Positions 1 to 8,840 of a stretch of 64,000 nucleotides of DNA are shown here, piece by piece. The notes under the pieces were generated by a model. The model saw only the letters and a list, made by a program, of their open reading frames with translations. It had not been told where the DNA came from and ran no database searches. The stretch covers positions 186,001 to 250,000 of the forward strand of contig NZ_JAQIOZ010000004.1 in NCBI RefSeq assembly GCF_028023675.1. The letters are read 5' to 3'. The first letter of the stretch is position 1. Each line of letters opens with the position of its first letter. The position numbers and the translations under genes were made by a program. This stretch comes from Primorskyibacter aestuariivivens (GTDB lineage Bacteria; Pseudomonadota; Alphaproteobacteria; Rhodobacterales; Rhodobacteraceae).

Positions 1-1854
1 CGACTTATCCGCATAGCGGAACTCAGAATCCGCGTAGCGGTTGATCTCCTGCAGCACCATGTCGGTGGTGATCGGCACGCGCAGCTCTTCGATCATGGCT
101 TTCTTCTCGTCATAGCCCTTGCGCAGGAACAGTTCGGGGTTCTCCATCCATTCATCGGGCAGCTCAAAATCCATCGCGCGGACCTTGACCGCGTCGGTGA
201 TGTTCTTGATGGCGCGGCCGGTGAAGCGTTCGTCAGCTTCCTGAATGCCTTTGAGATAGGTGCCCATCTTGGTGATCGTGTCCAGTTCCCCAATCTGATC
301 GCGGACGCGGTCAAAGACGTTCAAAAGCCCCTGTTCATGCGGGCGGGAATGGCTGTCGAAGCTGGCGGCGACGGCTTTCTTGATTTCCTGTGCGGCAAAG
401 ACCTCGTGATCGCCCAGCGGGATCGAATGGTTCTTGCCCATGAGCAGGTAGAGGATGTCGATGTAATCCTCGCGGGTCTGAGGCCCATCGACGAGGAACC
501 GGGCACCCGCGCGTTGGCGCAGCGCGTCGTCCACATTCTCGGGGTAGTTGGAGAACATGCCGAAGGTGCAATTGCCGCGCACCACGGTGTTGGCCCCGGC
601 AAAGCTTTCCATCAGCACGGCGGTAATCTCCTGCTGGCCCGCCGAAGACTGCCGGTCGCCGCGTTTGCCGGCGATCTGGTCGATATCGTCGATGGTGCCA
701 AAGCCGATCACGTTGGGGTCGATCACATTGTTGACGAAGGCCTTGGTGTTCTGGCCCGACTTGCCCTGATAGCTGTCGATATTGTCGGTGCTGAGGTTCT
801 GGTAGCGGAAGGGGTAATCGGCCACCTTGCAATAGTCGTTGATCAGACCGGCCATCATCTGGATCAGGATGGTCTTGCCGGTGCCCGGTTTACCATCGCC
901 CATGAAGGTAAAGATGAAGCCGCCCAGCTCGGTGAACGGGTTCAGCTTGCGGTCGAAATCATAGGCCATGAGCATTTTGGAGAGCTTCAGCGCCTGATAT
1001 TTCGCGATGTGGTTGCCGATGATCTCGTTCGGTTTCTTGAACGTCATGGTCAGAGTCGAGGATTTCGCCTTGGCCGCGGGGGTAAAGCCGCGGATGGTCA
1101 GGTCGTCGGCCTCGATATGCCAGGACGCGCCGGTGAAGGGGGCGAGGCGCGGGGCGGTCTGGGCGCGCAGGTTCACCTTTTCCATGACCTGTTCGGCGAA
1201 GGCGCTGATCGTGGCGATCAGGTGGGCGTCATCGGGGGCGTGCCGCTCGATATCCTGATCGAGTTCCCAGAGCAGACCGTGCAGGGCGATCTGGCCATTA
1301 TCGGTGATCAGTTCCTCGACCTCGCCCACCTCGACCGTGGTCTCGGTGGTGTGGGTTGAGAGCAGATAGGCGGTGGCATTGGCCCAGCTATACGCGGTGA
1401 TCAGCGCCTCGGCAGTGAGCAGCTCGCTGAATTCGCTCTTGCGGTTGGCGGGCAGCGCGCCCTCCAGGTTGGCGCGTTTGAGATCGGAAAGCCCGGTGGC
1501 TTCAGCATAGGTTTCCGCCACGGCCTGCGCGATGGCGATGGCGCGGCGGAGCGTGTGCAGAACGGTGGCCTGTTGCGGCGAAGTCAACGCATCCTCGTCA
1601 TCGGCGGCCTCTATGGTGGCGCGCAACTGCACGCCGTGTTTGACGGTCTGGCGGCGGGTGGCGAGGCCCGGGGTGGTCGAGCGGAAACGGCGGGTGCGCG
1701 CGATGCCGGGGGAGCGTTCCTCTGCCTCCTCGGCGCCATTGCCGGACGCGATGCGTGGTGTGTGGTCGAACCCGGTGAGCAGGGCGGTGGCGGCGGCGTA
1801 ATGCTTGCGAATGTCCTCTTCGCGAAGCTCCATCTGATCGGCTGTCTGGCTCAT
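1..1854 (-). CDS. AAA+ family ATPase (3' end beyond window)
   Basis: 618 codons are visible and the frame runs off the left edge without a stop, so the C-terminus is missing. Start ATG is at 1854. Residues 1-290 match nothing I recognise. The AAA+ core follows: an unusual Walker A GDGKPGTGKT near residue 316, with two residues more than the common GPPGTGKT; a Walker B-like GTIDDID near 383; a sensor-like FGMFSNYPE; and ALRQRAGARF near 446, which could carry an arginine finger. It is the last visible gene of a four-gene minus-strand operon. The fold is clear from the motifs. The substrate is unknown; the context suggests ATP-driven remodelling of a membrane or coiled-coil partner, which is inference. 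Confidence 0.85.
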   Translation of the reverse strand, partial: MSQTADQMELREEDIRKHYAAATALLTGFDHTPRIASGNGAEEAEERSPGIARTRRFRSTTPGLATRRQTVKHGVQLRATIEAADDEDALTSPQQATVLHTLRRAIAIAQAVAETYAEATGLSDLKRANLEGALPANRKSEFSELLTAEALITAYSWANATAYLLSTHTTETTVEVGEVEELITDNGQIALHGLLWELDQDIERHAPDDAHLIATISAFAEQVMEKVNLRAQTAPRLAPFTGASWHIEADDLTIRGFTPAAKAKSSTLTMTFKKPNEIIGNHIAKYQALKLSKMLMAYDFDRKLNPFTELGGFIFTFMGDGKPGTGKTILIQMMAGLINDYCKVADYPFRYQNLSTDNIDSYQGKSGQNTKAFVNNVIDPNVIGFGTIDDIDQIAGKRGDRQSSAGQQEITAVLMESFAGANTVVRGNCTFGMFSNYPENVDDALRQRAGARFLVDGPQTREDYIDILYLLMGKNHSIPLGDHEVFAAQEIKKAVAASFDSHSRPHEQGLLNVFDRVRDQIGELDTITKMGTYLKGIQEADERFTGRAIKNITDAVKVRAMDFELPDEWMENPELFLRKGYDEKKAMIEELRVPITTDMVLQEINRYADSEFRYADKS

Positions 1855-1880
1855 GAATGTCTCTTTCAAATGGTGCAAAT

Positions 1881-1904
1881 GGTGGGCAATTTGCCCACCC
1901 TACG
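1881..1904. repeat. hairpin intergenic repeat, GGGCA...CCTACG type
   Basis: GGTGGGCAA (1881-1889) and TTGCCCACC (1891-1899) form a 9-bp perfect inverted repeat around one T, followed by CTACGG. It lies between two genes of the minus-strand operon. Two related elements occur at 38331 and 53954, so it looks like a dispersed REP-like element and not an operator private to this operon. Confidence 0.6.
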
Positions 1905-1907
1905 GGG

Positions 1908-3026
1908 TTAATAACTCAGCACTCGGCCCCCGGGGCTGACGACGAATTTACGGACGCTGCCGAAACCGGGCGGGTTTTTCTCGGCCAGCACCTGAAACGG
2001 GCGCTGCGGCAGGATGATGGCGCGGTGGGTTTCCGTGGCGCCGGTGTCGATGCCCCGGCCCGAGAAGGGATCAAGTGCGAAGACCTCGCGTTCCACGGTG
2101 GAAAACCAGCCTGCGCGCTCCTCTTGCACCCGCTCGCTTTCCAGCACTTCCATGGTCCAGGCCAGCGTCCAGTCCTGTCCCTCGGGCGCGTTGGCCTCGG
2201 CCAGCACATCGCGGATCGGTCCGGCCTGACGGGTGAAGCTGTGGGAATACATCGGCCCCACATGCACCCGGCGCAGGCGTTTGGGGTGCAGGTCGTCAAA
2301 GCTTTCGTCGAACCCCTTGGCGATGGTCAGCAGTTTGAGCGCGCCCAGCGACTGGCTCATCAGGTGGCGTTGCACCTCGGGCCAGCGGCGGGTATCCTTG
2401 GGCAGCGCGGTATGGCCGCTGTCTTCCAGTTCCATGATGTAGATCGTGGGCAGGTTGATCTGGCTGTCATAGACCGCCCAGTGCACCCGGTATTTGCGCC
2501 GCTCGTCAAAGCCGCTGATCCAGTCGATGCGCGGGTCGTTGCGCGCCCAGAACAGGTGACCTCGGACCAGTTCCTCGTAATAGAGCCGCTGGGACAGGGC
2601 GAATTGCAGCTTTGTCGGGATCTGCTGATCGCCGATGATGGTGCCGACCATCTGATCCTTGAGTGCCGCCGTGCCGGGCATGTTTTCCAGATGGCTACCG
2701 GCCTGTTGCGCGTCATTGGCCATAACCAGAAGTTCGTTGAAGGTCGGGAAACCGCTTTCCGTGGCGTCGATGGCAAGGCTGCCAAAGAACTGCCCTGTCT
2801 CGCGCCCGACCAGCAGGTATTTCATGGAGAGCGCCTTGAACGTATAGGCGATGCCCCGGATGTAGCGGGCGAGGATTTTCACATCGTCGCGGCTCACACT
2901 GCCTTCGGCCTCCATCACGCCCGCGACGCGGCCCAGATGGGTTGTGATCGCCTCGAATTTACCGAAATAGCGGCGGCTGGCGAATGTGTCGGTCAGCCCG
3001 CGATGGTCGGAGGCGGCGTCAATCAT
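1908..3026 (-). CDS. conserved hypothetical protein of the AAA operon
   Basis: 372 residues, soluble by inspection, no signal peptide or membrane segment. I do not recognise the family. It is rich in charged and aromatic residues, with a central stretch near residues 140-200 carrying YYEELVRGHLFW and ERRKYRVHW that could form a mixed alpha/beta domain. It sits 53 nt upstream of the ATPase gene and 56 nt downstream of the small membrane protein gene, so it is probably co-transcribed. It may be an adaptor or effector for the ATPase; that is inference from position only. Confidence 0.85.
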   Translation of the reverse strand: MIDAASDHRGLTDTFASRRYFGKFEAITTHLGRVAGVMEAEGSVSRDDVKILARYIRGIAYTFKALSMKYLLVGRETGQFFGSLAIDATESGFPTFNELLVMANDAQQAGSHLENMPGTAALKDQMVGTIIGDQQIPTKLQFALSQRLYYEELVRGHLFWARNDPRIDWISGFDERRKYRVHWAVYDSQINLPTIYIMELEDSGHTALPKDTRRWPEVQRHLMSQSLGALKLLTIAKGFDESFDDLHPKRLRRVHVGPMYSHSFTRQAGPIRDVLAEANAPEGQDWTLAWTMEVLESERVQEERAGWFSTVEREVFALDPFSGRGIDTGATETHRAIILPQRPFQVLAEKNPPGFGSVRKFVVSPGGRVLSY

Positions 3027-3082
3027 GCGCGGGTCCGTTCAAACCAGTTTCCTTGCGTCCTGAGCGGGCATTGTAAATCGTG

Positions 3083-3358
3083 TCACTCAAAGCCGCCGCC
3101 ATTGCCACTATCAGCGCCGTCGCGGACCTCTTTCACCGAAAGCTGCCGACCATCCTTGTCCGTCACCGGGCGAAGCGATCCGCGCACGAACAGCACCAGT
3201 AGGAAGAACAGCCCCAACCCGCCCGCGCCATACCGCAGCCAGGCCGGTGCCCCGAACATGGACGCGAGACCCGAGAGGATCAGGAAGAACACCGCCCCCA
3301 CGAAATACCAGTTCTCACGCAGATAAATCCGCAGATCGATCAGGAAAACCTGCATCAC
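3083..3358 (-). CDS. small two-helix membrane protein
   Basis: 91 residues. Two hydrophobic helices are visible, roughly residues 16-36 (WYFVGAVFFLILSGLASMFG) and 42-61 (YGAGGLGLFFLLVLFVRGS), followed by a charged tail ending in Gly-rich residues. Its start overlaps the stop of the coiled-coil gene by 4 nt (ATGA), which implies translational coupling. Family not recognised. It could be the membrane anchor of the module. Confidence 0.85.
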   Translation of the reverse strand: MMQVFLIDLRIYLRENWYFVGAVFFLILSGLASMFGAPAWLRYGAGGLGLFFLLVLFVRGSLRPVTDKDGRQLSVKEVRDGADSGNGGGFE

Positions 3359-4428
3359 GACCCCCCGTAGGCGTTGCTGTCATGTTTCTTCACGATCTCT
3401 GCAAAGCGGCGCGCGAAACGTTCATCGGCTTTGGCCTTGGCCTGCAACACATCACGGGCAAAGACCATGTGATCTTCATGCGCTTCCAGCATGTCGGCCA
3501 TTTTCTGGTTGGTCGCGGTTCCGATGGCGGCCATGGCGCTTTGCGCTTCCTGATCGGTTTTTACGCCAATCTCGTTGATGCGGTGGGCCACGTCCTGTTG
3601 TTGCGCGGTCTTGAGCGATTTGGTCAGCGCATCGTAGAGCACAACCCGCTGCTGGGTGTCAGTTTGCAGCTTGTTGATCAGCACCATCTGCGTCGCGGCC
3701 TGGTTCTGCAGAGAGTCGACCCAGGATTTGCCCTTTTCGATATAGCGTTCCAGCGTCTGGGACTTGGCGAGCTTGACCTGCTCCTGCTGGACCATTTCGT
3801 TATAGGCCTTGTTCAGATCGGCCAGTTCGGTTTCCAGCTTGGTGCGCGCGGCGGCATCCTGTTCGACCGCGATCTTGTTTTCCAGCGTGATGATTTTCGG
3901 GTCCATGGCGAGGATCTCGGCCTTGAGGCTTTCCAGCTCGCCCACGGTGAATTCACGGTCATCAAGCGTGGCGGACAGATTGGTTTCGACCTTGGTCTTT
4001 TGATCGTTGAGCACCGCCAACTGCCCTTCGAGCAGCTTGGTGATGATGTCTGATTTGGCGATCAGATCCTGAAGCTTGTCGTCGATATTGGCGGTTTTCA
4101 TGCGTTCCTGCCGCATGGCGTCGGAGCGGTCCTTGGAGAAGAAACCGACAAAGCTTTCCCAGCCGGTTTTCGAACGCATCTCGTCAAAATCACGGGAAAA
4201 GGCGGCGGTCACATCGTCCAGCCCCATGATCAGTTCGGCGATATTGGCGTTCATCACCTCGGTATGGGCATGCACGTCTTCGAGCGTTGCATTCTCGATG
4301 TCGATCTCGGTGCCGTCCTTGATCTTGTCGCGGGCCACTTCGATGCGGCTGGTGATTTCCGATATCTTCGATTGCGCTTCGGCCACCTGGGCCTGGCTTT
4401 CGCGCAGTTGGGTTTCGAAATCTGACAT
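3355..4428 (-). CDS. long coiled-coil protein, first gene of the AAA operon
   Basis: 357 residues, almost entirely heptad-like and rich in Glu, Lys, Gln and Ala. There is no signal peptide, and one short break at residues 89-102 (GWESFVGFFSKD). The general look (helical coil followed by VLYDALTKSLKTAQQQDVA) recalls TelA/KlaA and PspA-type proteins, but I see no diagnostic motif and do not assign either. It leads the operon. A GAGGGAGC purine stretch lies upstream of the ATG. With the downstream membrane protein and AAA+ ATPase the layout resembles, only by analogy, membrane-stress modules. Confidence 0.85.
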   Translation of the reverse strand: MSDFETQLRESQAQVAEAQSKISEITSRIEVARDKIKDGTEIDIENATLEDVHAHTEVMNANIAELIMGLDDVTAAFSRDFDEMRSKTGWESFVGFFSKDRSDAMRQERMKTANIDDKLQDLIAKSDIITKLLEGQLAVLNDQKTKVETNLSATLDDREFTVGELESLKAEILAMDPKIITLENKIAVEQDAAARTKLETELADLNKAYNEMVQQEQVKLAKSQTLERYIEKGKSWVDSLQNQAATQMVLINKLQTDTQQRVVLYDALTKSLKTAQQQDVAHRINEIGVKTDQEAQSAMAAIGTATNQKMADMLEAHEDHMVFARDVLQAKAKADERFARRFAEIVKKHDSNAYGGS

Positions 4429-4549
4429 TTAAACGCTCCCTCTTTGAATATCTTGAGGTGGATATGGATAATGTTACGCCGATTTACATCTTTGCGGCTT
4501 GGGTTTTGGGGAAACTGTGGCAAATGTGCCGTGCAAAGGGAAGGTCTGA

Positions 4550-4567
4550 TTGGGGGCCAGCCCCCAA
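4550..4567. other. intergenic hairpin downstream of FAD oxidase gene
   Basis: TTGGGGGC, a CA loop and GCCCCCAA form an 8-bp perfect stem between the end of the polyamine operon (4608) and the start of the coiled-coil gene (4428). No T-run follows on the minus strand, so it is at best a weak terminator or a short intergenic repeat. The rest of the 179-nt gap shows nothing else clear. Confidence 0.4.
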
Positions 4568-4607
4568 ACCCCCGAGGTAATTTCAAACGGAAGAAGACAG
4601 GATCGGG

Positions 4608-5927
4608 TCACAGATCAGCGAGCGTGAGCGCAGCATTGATCCCTGTGAGCAAGGCGCGGCGCAGGCGTCCGAGCGGAAAGCGGGCGGGTGGTGTGGCAAA
4701 GGCTGTTGGAAAAGGCTGGTCTGGGGTTTTGTCCAGCGCAAGATCGGCCAGCAAGCGGCCCGCGTAGCTGCCCATGGCGACGCCATTGCCATGAAAGGCG
4801 AACCCCGCGAAAGCGCCGGGCATTTCCGGGATGGGGCCGATGAAAGGTGTACGATTGCGCGCCAGACAGACAAGCCCGTTCCAGAAATGGGGGCGCTCCA
4901 CATCCCTCCATTCCGGGAACATCGCGTTGAAATCGGCGTGGATCTTGCGGCGCAGGCGGGCCATGGCGCGCGGTGTGGCGTAAACGCCGCCACGCATGCC
5001 GAACAGGAATCGCCGGTCGGGCAGGAGGCGAAAGTAATGCAGCAGATGGCGGGTGTCATAGGCCATTTGGTCCGAGGTCCAACCCTGTGCGGCCAGTTCG
5101 GCATTGGTCAGGGGCCGCGTGGCCAGCACGTTGGACTGCAGCGGCAAGTAGCGGGCGCGCAACCAGTCGGGGATGTCATCGGAGGAATAGCCGTTGGTGG
5201 CAAGAATCAAGCGGCGCGCGGTCAGTTTTCCGGTCGGGGTGATGAGCGTGAATCCCTCGCGAATGGCGGTAACGGGGCTGGCGTCATGCAGAACAGCGCC
5301 TGCTGCCTCGGCCGCGCGGGCAAGGCTGTGCACATATTTGCGGGGGTTGAGACCAAAGCCGATTGGCAGGGTCAGACCACCAAAGAACCGCCCGCCCATG
5401 CCAAGCCCGGGCAATTCGTCGGCCTCGTGCAGGTCGGGCGTCACACCGTAGTCTTGATTGAGACCATGAACCTCTGATCGCAGCGCTTTCATCGCGCGCC
5501 TGGTGTGGGCCAGCACCGTTTCGCCGCGCGATTGCCGGTCGGCGCGGATATTGTGCCGGTCGAGCAGATCGGCGACCAGTGCAACGGCGGCTTTTTCAGC
5601 GTCGCGATAGGCTTGTCTGCCTGCGATGCCATGGCGTTTGACCAAAGCGGCGGAGCTGATCTTGCCGCCGCCGAGACAGCAGAACCCGCCGTTGCGCCCC
5701 GACGCGCCCCAGCCGATGCGCTTGGCTTCCAGCACGCGGACGTCGGCACCCTGTTCCGCCAGATGAAGCGCAGCGGAAAGCCCGGTGAACCCGCCGCCGA
5801 TGATCGCCACGTTGCAGCGTTGCGCGCCGTCCAGCGCCGGGCGGGGGGCTGGGGAAGGTACGTCGTTCCACACACATGCCTCCAGCGGCGCGTCGGAATA
5901 GGCGTAAGGCTCGTAAACGCGCTGCAT
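4608..5927 (-). CDS. FAD-dependent oxidoreductase, PuuB-like (gamma-glutamylputrescine oxidase family)
   Basis: 439 residues, a normal length for DAO-superfamily amine oxidases. An ADP-binding fold starts near residue 40 with VAIIGGGFTGLSAALHLAEQG; GASGRNGG follows as in PuuB/OrdL-type enzymes; a FAD C-terminal motif GFAFHGNGVAMGSYAGRLLAD is near 385. The family oxidises primary or secondary amines to an aldehyde or imine, giving H2O2. It is translationally coupled (TGATG overlap) to potI and is the last gene of the putrescine transporter operon. This supports action on imported putrescine or a derivative. No gamma-glutamylputrescine synthetase is in the window, so the exact substrate is open. 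Confidence 0.85.
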   Translation of the reverse strand: MQRVYEPYAYSDAPLEACVWNDVPSPAPRPALDGAQRCNVAIIGGGFTGLSAALHLAEQGADVRVLEAKRIGWGASGRNGGFCCLGGGKISSAALVKRHGIAGRQAYRDAEKAAVALVADLLDRHNIRADRQSRGETVLAHTRRAMKALRSEVHGLNQDYGVTPDLHEADELPGLGMGGRFFGGLTLPIGFGLNPRKYVHSLARAAEAAGAVLHDASPVTAIREGFTLITPTGKLTARRLILATNGYSSDDIPDWLRARYLPLQSNVLATRPLTNAELAAQGWTSDQMAYDTRHLLHYFRLLPDRRFLFGMRGGVYATPRAMARLRRKIHADFNAMFPEWRDVERPHFWNGLVCLARNRTPFIGPIPEMPGAFAGFAFHGNGVAMGSYAGRLLADLALDKTPDQPFPTAFATPPARFPLGRLRRALLTGINAALTLADL

Positions 5928-6742
5928 CAGGCCCGAATGGCGGCCTGTTCCTCGGCCTGCTGGCGGAGGGTGGCGCGTTTGGAGATCAGCGAAGCGGTGA
6001 TCACGCCCACGGTCACAATGCCGATCATGATGGTAGAGAGCGCGTTGATTTCCGGACTGACGCCAAGCCGCACGGCCGAGAAGATCTTGATCGGCAGGGT
6101 GGTGGCGGAGGGGCCGGCGGTGAAGGAGGCGATCACCAGATCATCGAGCGAGAGCGTAAAGGCCAGCAACCAGCCCGAGATCACCGCAGGGGCGATGATC
6201 GGCAGGGTGACAAGGCGAAAGGCCTGAAACGGGGTGCAGCCGAGGTCCAGCGCGGCCTCTTCCAGTGAGCGGTCAAAGCTGACAAGGCGCGAGGAGACCA
6301 CAACCGAGACGTAGCACATGGAAAACGTGGTATGGGCCAGGATGATGGTCAGCACACCCCGGTCCAGCCCGATGCCGATGAAAAGCAGCAAGAGCGAGAG
6401 GCCGGTGATCACTTCGGGCATGACAAGCGGCGCGTAGATCATGCCGGAAAACAGCGTGCGGCCCGCAAAGCGCCCGGCCCGGACCAGAACCAGCGCCGCC
6501 ATGGTGCCCAGCACGGTAGCGATTGTCGAGGACACGACCGCGACCCGTATCGTGACCCAGGCGGCGTCGAGAAAGGCCTCGTTCTGCAACAACTCTCCAT
6601 ACCATCGGGTCGAGAACCCGGCCCAGACCGTCACCAGTTTGGAGGAGTTGAAACTGTAGATCACGAGGATCAGCATGGGCAGGTAGAGGAAGGCAAAGCC
6701 CAGCGTCAGCGACACCGCATTGAAAGCGGAAAAGCGTTTCAT
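5927..6742 (-). CDS. potI: putrescine ABC transporter permease
   Basis: 271 residues with about six membrane helices and the EAA-type loop EEAALDLGCTPFQAFRLVTLP near residues 160-180 that docks on the ATPase. Length matches PotI/PotC (about 280). It is fourth in the order potF-potG-potH-potI, transcribed leftward, and its stop overlaps the start of the oxidase gene. A 76-nt gap with two hairpins separates it from potH. Assignment to I and not C rests on operon order. Confidence 0.88.
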   Translation of the reverse strand: MKRFSAFNAVSLTLGFAFLYLPMLILVIYSFNSSKLVTVWAGFSTRWYGELLQNEAFLDAAWVTIRVAVVSSTIATVLGTMAALVLVRAGRFAGRTLFSGMIYAPLVMPEVITGLSLLLLFIGIGLDRGVLTIILAHTTFSMCYVSVVVSSRLVSFDRSLEEAALDLGCTPFQAFRLVTLPIIAPAVISGWLLAFTLSLDDLVIASFTAGPSATTLPIKIFSAVRLGVSPEINALSTIMIGIVTVGVITASLISKRATLRQQAEEQAAIRA

Positions 6743-6760
6743 GCGCGATCCTCCCTATCG

Positions 6761-6806
6761 CCGATTTCTTCAAAAGAAATCGGTCCGAAATCTTTTGAAG
6801 ATTTCG
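6761..6806. repeat. tandem pair of perfect hairpins between potH and potI
   Basis: First hairpin: CCGATTTCTT (6761-6770), loop CAA, AAGAAATCGG (6774-6783). Second: CGAAATCTT (6786-6794), loop TTG, AAGATTTCG (6798-6806). Both stems are perfect and the two are related in sequence. The pair is AT-rich compared with the genes around it. It fits a mobile intergenic repeat pair and could set relative mRNA stability inside the operon. Confidence 0.7.
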
Positions 6807-6818
6807 TGTGCAACGGAC

Positions 6819-7709
6819 TCATCCCTCGGCCTCCCGCGCCTTTTGCTCGTTGCGCTGGAACAGGATGATCGGAATGATCAGGATCAAGAGCAGGATCACA
6901 GCCACGGCAGATGCCACCGGCCAGTCGCGATTGTTGAAGAACTCTTCGAACAGCACCTTGCCGATCATCAGCGTGCCGGACCCGCCCAGAAGCGAGGGGA
7001 TCACGAACTCGCCCACCACCGGGATGAAGACAAGGAAACAGCCCGCGATGATGCCTTGTTTCGACAGCGGGATCGTCACGAGCCAGAAGGCTTCCATCCG
7101 CGAACAGCCGAGGTCTTCGGCGGCTTCGAGCAGGGAGTCGTCCATTTTCTCCAGCGCCGAATAGATCGGCAGGATCATGAAGGGCAGGTAGGTATAAACG
7201 ATGCCGATATAGACCGCCGCATTGGTGTTAAGGATGGTCAGCGGCTCGGAAATCAGACCAGTCCAGAGCAGAAAGGCGTTCAGCAAGCCTTCGTTCGACA
7301 GAATCCCCATCCACGCATAAACCCGGATGAGGAACGAGGTCCAGAAGGGCAGGATCACCAGCATCAGAAGCGTGGGCCGCCATTCGGGGGCGGCGCGGGC
7401 CATGGCATAGGCGATGGGGTAGCCCACCAACAGGGTCAGGATGGTCGAGATCAGCGCGATCCTGACCGAGGACAGGTAGGCCTTCCAATAGAGGTCATCT
7501 TCGGTCAGCCAGACGAAATTTTCGAAATCCAGTTCCGACAGGAAGCCCTTGATCGCGGCCCAGCCGCCGGAAATGTCCAGCGTGGGGGTGTAGGGTGGGA
7601 TGGCGATGGCCGTGTCCGAAAGCGAGATCTTGAACACGATGAGGAAGGGCACCAGAAACAGCGCCAGAAGCCAGGCATAAGGCACCGCGATGAGGGCAAA
7701 GCGGCGCAT
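6819..7709 (-). CDS. potH: putrescine ABC transporter permease
   Basis: 296 residues from the ATG at 7709. I chose this over an in-frame upstream start at 7772 because it is preceded by GGAGGGATAACC and starts 2 nt after the potG stop, and MRRFALIAVPYAWLLALFLV is a typical permease N-terminus. About six helices; EAA loop LEAAEDLGCSRMEAFWLVTIP is in the second half. Partner of PotI in the inner-membrane channel for putrescine. Confidence 0.88.
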   Translation of the reverse strand: MRRFALIAVPYAWLLALFLVPFLIVFKISLSDTAIAIPPYTPTLDISGGWAAIKGFLSELDFENFVWLTEDDLYWKAYLSSVRIALISTILTLLVGYPIAYAMARAAPEWRPTLLMLVILPFWTSFLIRVYAWMGILSNEGLLNAFLLWTGLISEPLTILNTNAAVYIGIVYTYLPFMILPIYSALEKMDDSLLEAAEDLGCSRMEAFWLVTIPLSKQGIIAGCFLVFIPVVGEFVIPSLLGGSGTLMIGKVLFEEFFNNRDWPVASAVAVILLLILIIPIILFQRNEQKAREAEG

Positions 7710-7711
7710 GG

Positions 7712-8833
7712 TTATCCCTCCAACATCACGGCGGCGGTGTCGGTCCAACTCAGCCAGACCTGATCTTCCCATGTCAGCGCGCGGCGCGACAGGCGGCGGG
7801 TATTGGCGGTTTGCGCCTTCATCATCGTGCCGCCCGGCAGCTCCACGTGATAGGTGGAGAGGTTGCCCAGATAAGCGATGTCGATGATCTTGCCCTGCAC
7901 ACGGTTGCGGGCTTCGGGCTCATCGGTGCTGATTGCGACCTTTTCGGGGCGCATGGCAAGGAAACAGCGCTGATCCTTGCTGAAACTCTTATCTGTTTCG
8001 GCGTGAAACGGTCTCTGCCCCTCGGCCCAGGCCACGTCATAGCCCTTGCCCTCGGGCGTGGCCGTACCCTCGATAATGTTCACATCACCGATAAAGTCGG
8101 CCACATAGACCGAATTGGGCTGTTCATAGATTTCGGCAGGTGTGGCGACCTGCATGATCCGGCCCTCATCCATCACCGCCACGCGGGAGGCCACGGTCAT
8201 TGCCTCTTCCTGATCATGGGTCACGATCACGAATGTGGTGCCGGTTTTCTCCTGAATATCCATCAGTTCAAACTGCGTCTGTTGCCGCAGCTTGGCATCA
8301 AGCGCGCCGAGCGGCTCATCCAGCAAAAGAAGTTTCGGCGCCTTGGCAAGCGAGCGGGCCAGCGCCACTCGCTGCCGCTGGCCGCCAGAGATCTGGTGCG
8401 GTTTGCGCTGGGCGAAACGCTCCAGCCGCGTGAGGCGCAGCATTTCTTTCACGCGGTCGTCGATATTGCCCTTGGGCATGCCTTCGCGTTTCAGGCCAAA
8501 GGCGATGTTTTCGGCCACGCTCAGATGCGGGAACAGCGCGTAGGACTGAAACATCATGTTCACGGCGCGCTTGTTCGGCGGCACACCGGCCATGTCCTGC
8601 CCGGCGATAAGGATCTGGCCTTCGGTTGGTGTCTCGAACCCCGCCAGCATGCGCATCATCGTGGTCTTGCCACAGCCAGAAGGACCCAGAAGGGCAAAGA
8701 ATTCCTGGGCAAATATGTCCTGGGTCAGGTTGTCGATGGCCACGAAATCGCCAAAGCGTTTTGTCACGCCTTTGAACTGGATCAGCGGCTTTTCATTGGG
8801 ATCGGCCCAGGGGGCAAAGACGGGTTCGGCCAT
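7712..8833 (-). CDS. potG: putrescine ABC transporter ATP-binding protein
   Basis: 373 residues (PotG about 377). Walker A GPSGCGKTT at 50-58, signature ISGGQRQRVALARSL near 150, Walker B LLLLDEPLGALD, switch His in IVTHDQEEAM, then a C-terminal TOBE-like regulatory domain from about 285. It energises the PotHI permeases. It is separated from potF by a terminator-like hairpin, which would let the binding protein be made in excess. Confidence 0.92.
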   Translation of the reverse strand: MAEPVFAPWADPNEKPLIQFKGVTKRFGDFVAIDNLTQDIFAQEFFALLGPSGCGKTTMMRMLAGFETPTEGQILIAGQDMAGVPPNKRAVNMMFQSYALFPHLSVAENIAFGLKREGMPKGNIDDRVKEMLRLTRLERFAQRKPHQISGGQRQRVALARSLAKAPKLLLLDEPLGALDAKLRQQTQFELMDIQEKTGTTFVIVTHDQEEAMTVASRVAVMDEGRIMQVATPAEIYEQPNSVYVADFIGDVNIIEGTATPEGKGYDVAWAEGQRPFHAETDKSFSKDQRCFLAMRPEKVAISTDEPEARNRVQGKIIDIAYLGNLSTYHVELPGGTMMKAQTANTRRLSRRALTWEDQVWLSWTDTAAVMLEG

Positions 8834-8840
8834 GGATGCG

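Noticed and set aside
3355-4428. Naming the coiled-coil protein TelA (tellurite resistance) or PspA
   Set aside because: The similarity I see is general coiled-coil composition; no diagnostic motif and no TerC/TerD or PspB/PspC-type neighbour.
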